Assembly: GCF_024505145.1 (NCBI RefSeq)
Contig: NZ_JANIAA010000038.1
Location: forward strand, 34,903 to 98,902
Reading direction: 5' to 3'
Length of the DNA: 64,000 nucleotides
Source of the DNA: Streptomyces rugosispiralis
GTDB lineage: Bacteria > Actinomycetota > Actinomycetes > Streptomycetales > Streptomycetaceae
Shown here: positions 61,196-64,000 of the stretch, in pieces
Layout of the letters: each line of letters begins with the position of its first letter
Position numbering within the stretch: the first letter of the stretch is position 1
Notes under the pieces: model-generated
What the model saw: the letters and a program-made list of their open reading frames with translations, nothing else
Databases searched by the model: none
Told to the model about the DNA's origin: nothing
Program-made: the position numbers and the translations under genes

Positions 61196-61896
61196 GGCTG
61201 GATCCTTCCGTCGCGCAGGACGAGTACCCGGTCGGCGAAGCCGACCACCTCGGTGTTGTGGGTGACGACGAGAACGCCGCGACCGGCGTCGGCCCGGCTC
61301 TTGAGCAGGTCGAGCACGCGCTGTTCGGTCCGTCCGTCCAGTTCGCCGGTGGGCTCGTCGGCGAGGAGCACATCGGGGTCGTTGGCCAGGGCGACGGCCA
61401 GCCCCGCGCGGGCCAGTTCACCGCCGGCCAGTTCATGCGGCAGGGCGTGGGCCCGGCCACGCAGGCCCACCCCGTCGAGCAGGGCGGCGATATCGGGGGC
61501 ACCGCTCCGGCGCCCTCTGGCGGCGGCCTGAGCGAGGCGGATGTTCTCCCATACGTTCAGATGGGCGATGAGGTTGCCGGACTGCAGCAGGACACCGACG
61601 CGGCGGGCGCGCAGCCGGGCCCGCTGAGCTTCGGGGCGATGACTGATCCGCTCCCCGCCGACGCGGACACAGCCTCCCGCCGGTTCGTCCAGCCCGGCCA
61701 GGCACGCGAGCAGGGTGGACTTGCCCGAACCGGAAGGGCCGACGACGGCGACGGTCTCGCCGCGCCGGACGTGGAGGGACACCCCGCGCAGCGCGAGGGT
61801 CTCCTCCTCGCCGGTGCGGAAGAACCGGTAGAGCTCCCTGGCGTCGAGGGCGGTCGCCTCGTCCGCCCGAGCGGCTGCCACGGAGGCGGTGGTCAT
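61192..61896 (-). CDS. Second ABC transporter ATPase with degenerate signature
   Basis: The 234-residue ATPase has Walker A GPSGSGKST (near residue 51), Q loop VLLQSGNLIA, Walker B VLLADEPTGELD and a VVTHNTE switch, but the signature is LAGGELARAGLAVAL instead of LSGGQ-xR. In a heterodimer one composite ATP site would then be weak, as in several asymmetric exporters. ATG 61896 overlaps the lipoprotein stop. Two different ATPase genes for a single permease gene suggest such a heterodimer. Confidence 0.87.
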   Translation of the reverse strand: MTTASVAAARADEATALDARELYRFFRTGEEETLALRGVSLHVRRGETVAVVGPSGSGKSTLLACLAGLDEPAGGCVRVGGERISHRPEAQRARLRARRVGVLLQSGNLIAHLNVWENIRLAQAAARGRRSGAPDIAALLDGVGLRGRAHALPHELAGGELARAGLAVALANDPDVLLADEPTGELDGRTEQRVLDLLKSRADAGRGVLVVTHNTEVVGFADRVLVLRDGRIQP

Positions 61897-62522
61897 CGCT
61901 GCCACCGGAGCGAATCGCTGACGATGCGCCAGGGGTCGACGTTGTCGGCGCCGGTCGGGCCGGTCAGGGTCAGGACGACCTGCCGGCCGTTGTGGAAGAA
62001 CACGTACCGCTCCACCGAGTCAGGCACGCTCTTACCGGTCACCTGGTTGGGGGGCGAGTCCGTTCGGTAGCTGATCCGGACGGCTTGTCCGGCCTTCCGA
62101 TGGACGGCCGTGACGCCGCCGAGGGCGAAGTGCTCGGCCTGCTTGCGGAGGGCGGGGACCATGCCCTCCTTCACCGACCGGACGGTGGGCGCGGCCCCGG
62201 TGGAGCTCTGCGAGACCTCGACCATGTTGAGCTTGTCGCTGAAGGTGGTGGTGCCGTGGGTGGAGGAGCGGGACCAGCCCTCCGGCACCTTGATCGTGAA
62301 CCCGCCGGCGGGCGGCCGGTAGGCGACGTACACCTGATCGTCGGGGATGTCTCCGGGCGGGTTGGACTCGGTGGGAGCCGGGCCGGTTCGCTGGGTGGGA
62401 GACGAGCCGGAAGATGCCTTGGAACCGCTGTGTGAGCCGCCGCCGGAGCCGGAGCAGCCGGCGACCACCGCGGCGGTCAGGGCGACGGCGACGGGAACGG
62501 CGAGGATGGCTCGCTTGCTCAT
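61893..62522 (-). CDS. Lipoprotein of the ABC transporter operon
   Basis: The 209-residue protein has a lipoprotein signal peptide with lipobox VVAGC (Cys near residue 23), a Ser/Gly-rich linker and a globular domain (about 70-205) with YRPPAGGFTIKVPEGWSR and a C-terminal DPWRIVSDSLRW, resembling PsbP/LpqN-like secreted proteins. ATG 62522 fits the signal peptide. It heads the operon and may be the outer-face partner of the permease. Confidence 0.8.
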   Translation of the reverse strand: MSKRAILAVPVAVALTAAVVAGCSGSGGGSHSGSKASSGSSPTQRTGPAPTESNPPGDIPDDQVYVAYRPPAGGFTIKVPEGWSRSSTHGTTTFSDKLNMVEVSQSSTGAAPTVRSVKEGMVPALRKQAEHFALGGVTAVHRKAGQAVRISYRTDSPPNQVTGKSVPDSVERYVFFHNGRQVVLTLTGPTGADNVDPWRIVSDSLRWQR

Positions 62523-62674
62523 GATGTCCTCCACATAGGGCGAACCGCTGGTGCCCCCGACGCTAGGGAGGAGGCGGTAAACGCTCGCCACGACGACGGT
62601 TAGACGACGGCAAAACCGGCCGGTGCCGTCCCTGTCCCGGCCTGGCCGGGCGCGCCCGCGCTCATGATGGGTGT

Positions 62675-63982
62675 ATGAGAAAGCGCGTGATACGAGTGGC
62701 CGTGATGGCGGTATTGGTGGCCCTCGTCCTCCTCGCCACGCCGCTGGCGCTCGGGATCCAGACGTCCTTCTTCGCGGACGAGCACGATGAGCTGGAGCGT
62801 ACGGCGCTGGCGGCCGCCATCCATGTGCCCGCGCAGTTCGTGGCGGGCGACCACGTGGAACTGCCCGGCCATGAGCGGGGAACCGACGTCGGGGTGTACG
62901 ACCTCTCCGGGCGGCTGCGCGACGGCAGCGGTCCCAGGAAGGCGGACGCGATCACCCGGTCGGCCAAGGGCGGGACGGCGACCCGGGGGCACGGCGACCA
63001 CCAGATCGTGGTGGCCGTGCCCATAGCGACCGGAGAACAGGTGATCGGTGTGGTCCGCGCCTCGACCGGGACACCGCAGGTCTGGCAGCGCGTCACCCTG
63101 GCCTGGCTCGGACTGGCCGGCACCGCCCTGGTGGCGTTGGCCACGGCCGTCGTGGTGGCACGCAGACAGGCGCGCACGCTCACCGCACCGTTGGAGGCAC
63201 TGTCGACGAAGGCCGAGGCGGTGGCGGACGGGGATCTGACCGCGCGTGCCGAGAGCAGCGCGATCGCCGAGATCGACCAGGTGGCGCGCACCCAGAACGC
63301 CATGGTCGAGCGTCTGACCAGGTGGCTCGAGCACGAGCGCCACTTCACCTCCAACGCCTCCCATCAGCTGCGCACCCCGCTGACCGGTCTGCGGTTGGGG
63401 CTGGATGCGGCCGCCGTCGGTCCCGACACGGAGCTGCGGGCGGCCGTGCTGGAGGCCCTGGAGCAGGTCCGGCACCTTCAGCGGACCGTGGACGAGGTGC
63501 TCCGGCTGGCCAGGGCGACGCCACGCACCGGTGTGCCCGCGGCCGCCCGGCCCGCCGCCGAGGTGGTCGAGCGGGTGAAGCGCCGCTGGCACGGCACGTT
63601 CGCCGCCGAGGGCCGGCGCCTGGACTTCGGTGTCGAGCCCGGCGGCGGGGGCCTGCAGATCCCCGAGCGCACCGCCGAGCAGATCCTGGACGTCCTCCTG
63701 GACAACGCCCTGCGCCACGGCCGCGGCACGGTCGAGGTCACCGTGCGCGAGATGGGCGGCGCCCTCGCCATCGACGTGTCCGACGAGGGGACGCTGACGC
63801 TCGACCGGCGGGCCGTCTTCGAACGGGGGGCGACGACATCGCGGGCCGGCAGTGGCATCGGGCTGACGCTGGCGCGGGAAATGGCCGAGGCGGCCGGCGG
63901 GCGGCTCACCCTCGTCCGGAAGGCGCCCACCACCTTCACCTTGCTGTTTCCGGTCGCGGAGCCACCGCCGTTCCCCGAGTGA
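62675..63982 (+). CDS. Sensor histidine kinase, HAMP-HisKA type
   Basis: The 435-residue protein has two membrane helices (about residues 5-28 and 145-168) around an outside sensor domain, a HAMP linker, phospho-acceptor box HERHFTSNASHQLRTPLTGL (His near residue 231) and an HATPase_c domain (ILDVLLDNALRHGRG, DVSDEG, GSGIGLTLAREMAEAAGG). It diverges from the lipoprotein gene over a 152-base gap. The OmpR-type regulator at the far end of that operon is its probable partner, a layout like cell-envelope-stress systems. Confidence 0.9.
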   Translation: MRKRVIRVAVMAVLVALVLLATPLALGIQTSFFADEHDELERTALAAAIHVPAQFVAGDHVELPGHERGTDVGVYDLSGRLRDGSGPRKADAITRSAKGGTATRGHGDHQIVVAVPIATGEQVIGVVRASTGTPQVWQRVTLAWLGLAGTALVALATAVVVARRQARTLTAPLEALSTKAEAVADGDLTARAESSAIAEIDQVARTQNAMVERLTRWLEHERHFTSNASHQLRTPLTGLRLGLDAAAVGPDTELRAAVLEALEQVRHLQRTVDEVLRLARATPRTGVPAAARPAAEVVERVKRRWHGTFAAEGRRLDFGVEPGGGGLQIPERTAEQILDVLLDNALRHGRGTVEVTVREMGGALAIDVSDEGTLTLDRRAVFERGATTSRAGSGIGLTLAREMAEAAGGRLTLVRKAPTTFTLLFPVAEPPPFPE

Positions 63983-64000
63983 GGCGGGCGGGCGGAGGCC

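Overview
The window is high-GC DNA with GTG/TTG starts, ATGA-type overlaps between adjacent genes, rare TTA codons, a MurR/RpiR regulator, SpoIIE-type phosphatase and many truncated IS630/IS701/IS5/Tn3 transposases. Together these point to a Streptomyces-like actinomycete chromosome, probably an arm region. No rRNA, tRNA or CRISPR array was recognised.

Layout. (1) 1-5.3 kb: a minus-strand catabolic group (AstE/DoeB-like deacylase, Fe/2-oxoglutarate dioxygenase, PLP aminotransferase, alkaline-phosphatase-superfamily phosphohydrolase) facing an RpiR regulator across a perfect palindrome, then the stub of a phosphonatase-like HAD gene. The set resembles use of an aminophosphonate or N-acyl amino acid. 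(2) 5.4-10.2 kb: small membrane protein, NarL-type two-component system, MMPL exporter. (3) 10.3-22.4 kb: a patchwork of transposase remnants and broken genes (hydantoinase B, MHS transporter, class III aminotransferase, AraC regulator, PhyH dioxygenase with its metal motif deleted) around some intact genes: MarR, an anchored receptor-like protein paired with a P-loop ATPase, epoxide hydrolase, NmrA reductase, MerR. (4) 22.5-52 kb: the main feature, an apparently undescribed NRPS-centred biosynthetic cluster. (5) 52-64 kb: Tn3 and IS5 remnants, an MFS transporter, a DUF6624-like protein, a SpoIIE-type phosphatase, and a regulator/permease/two-ATPase/lipoprotein operon with a divergent sensor kinase.

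How the cluster may work. A type II thioesterase, a six-domain NRPS (A-T-C-A-T-E), a free A-T didomain, a cysteine-dioxygenase-like cupin and a SCO6745-like protein form one minus-strand run. A P450, an aldehyde dehydrogenase, an MFS exporter, an ABC-F protein and an SDR form another. An FAD oxidoreductase faces them. On the plus strand, seven tightly overlapping genes encode a Rieske dioxygenase (alpha, beta), an 84-residue orphan, a three-subunit molybdenum hydroxylase and a benzoylformate-decarboxylase-like enzyme. Converging on them are a cis-dihydrodiol dehydrogenase-like SDR and an extradiol ring-cleavage dioxygenase. I infer that a set of aromatic-catabolism enzymes makes or reshapes an aryl or heteroaryl acid. 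The first adenylation domain, which looks like an acyl/aryl-acid activator rather than an amino-acid activator, would load that acid. Four tailoring genes carry a TTA codon, suggesting bldA control, and no pathway-specific activator was seen between 23 and 52 kb. ABC-F and MFS are candidate self-resistance genes, and the ABC-F gene has a possible leader-peptide attenuator. The product cannot be named from sequence alone.
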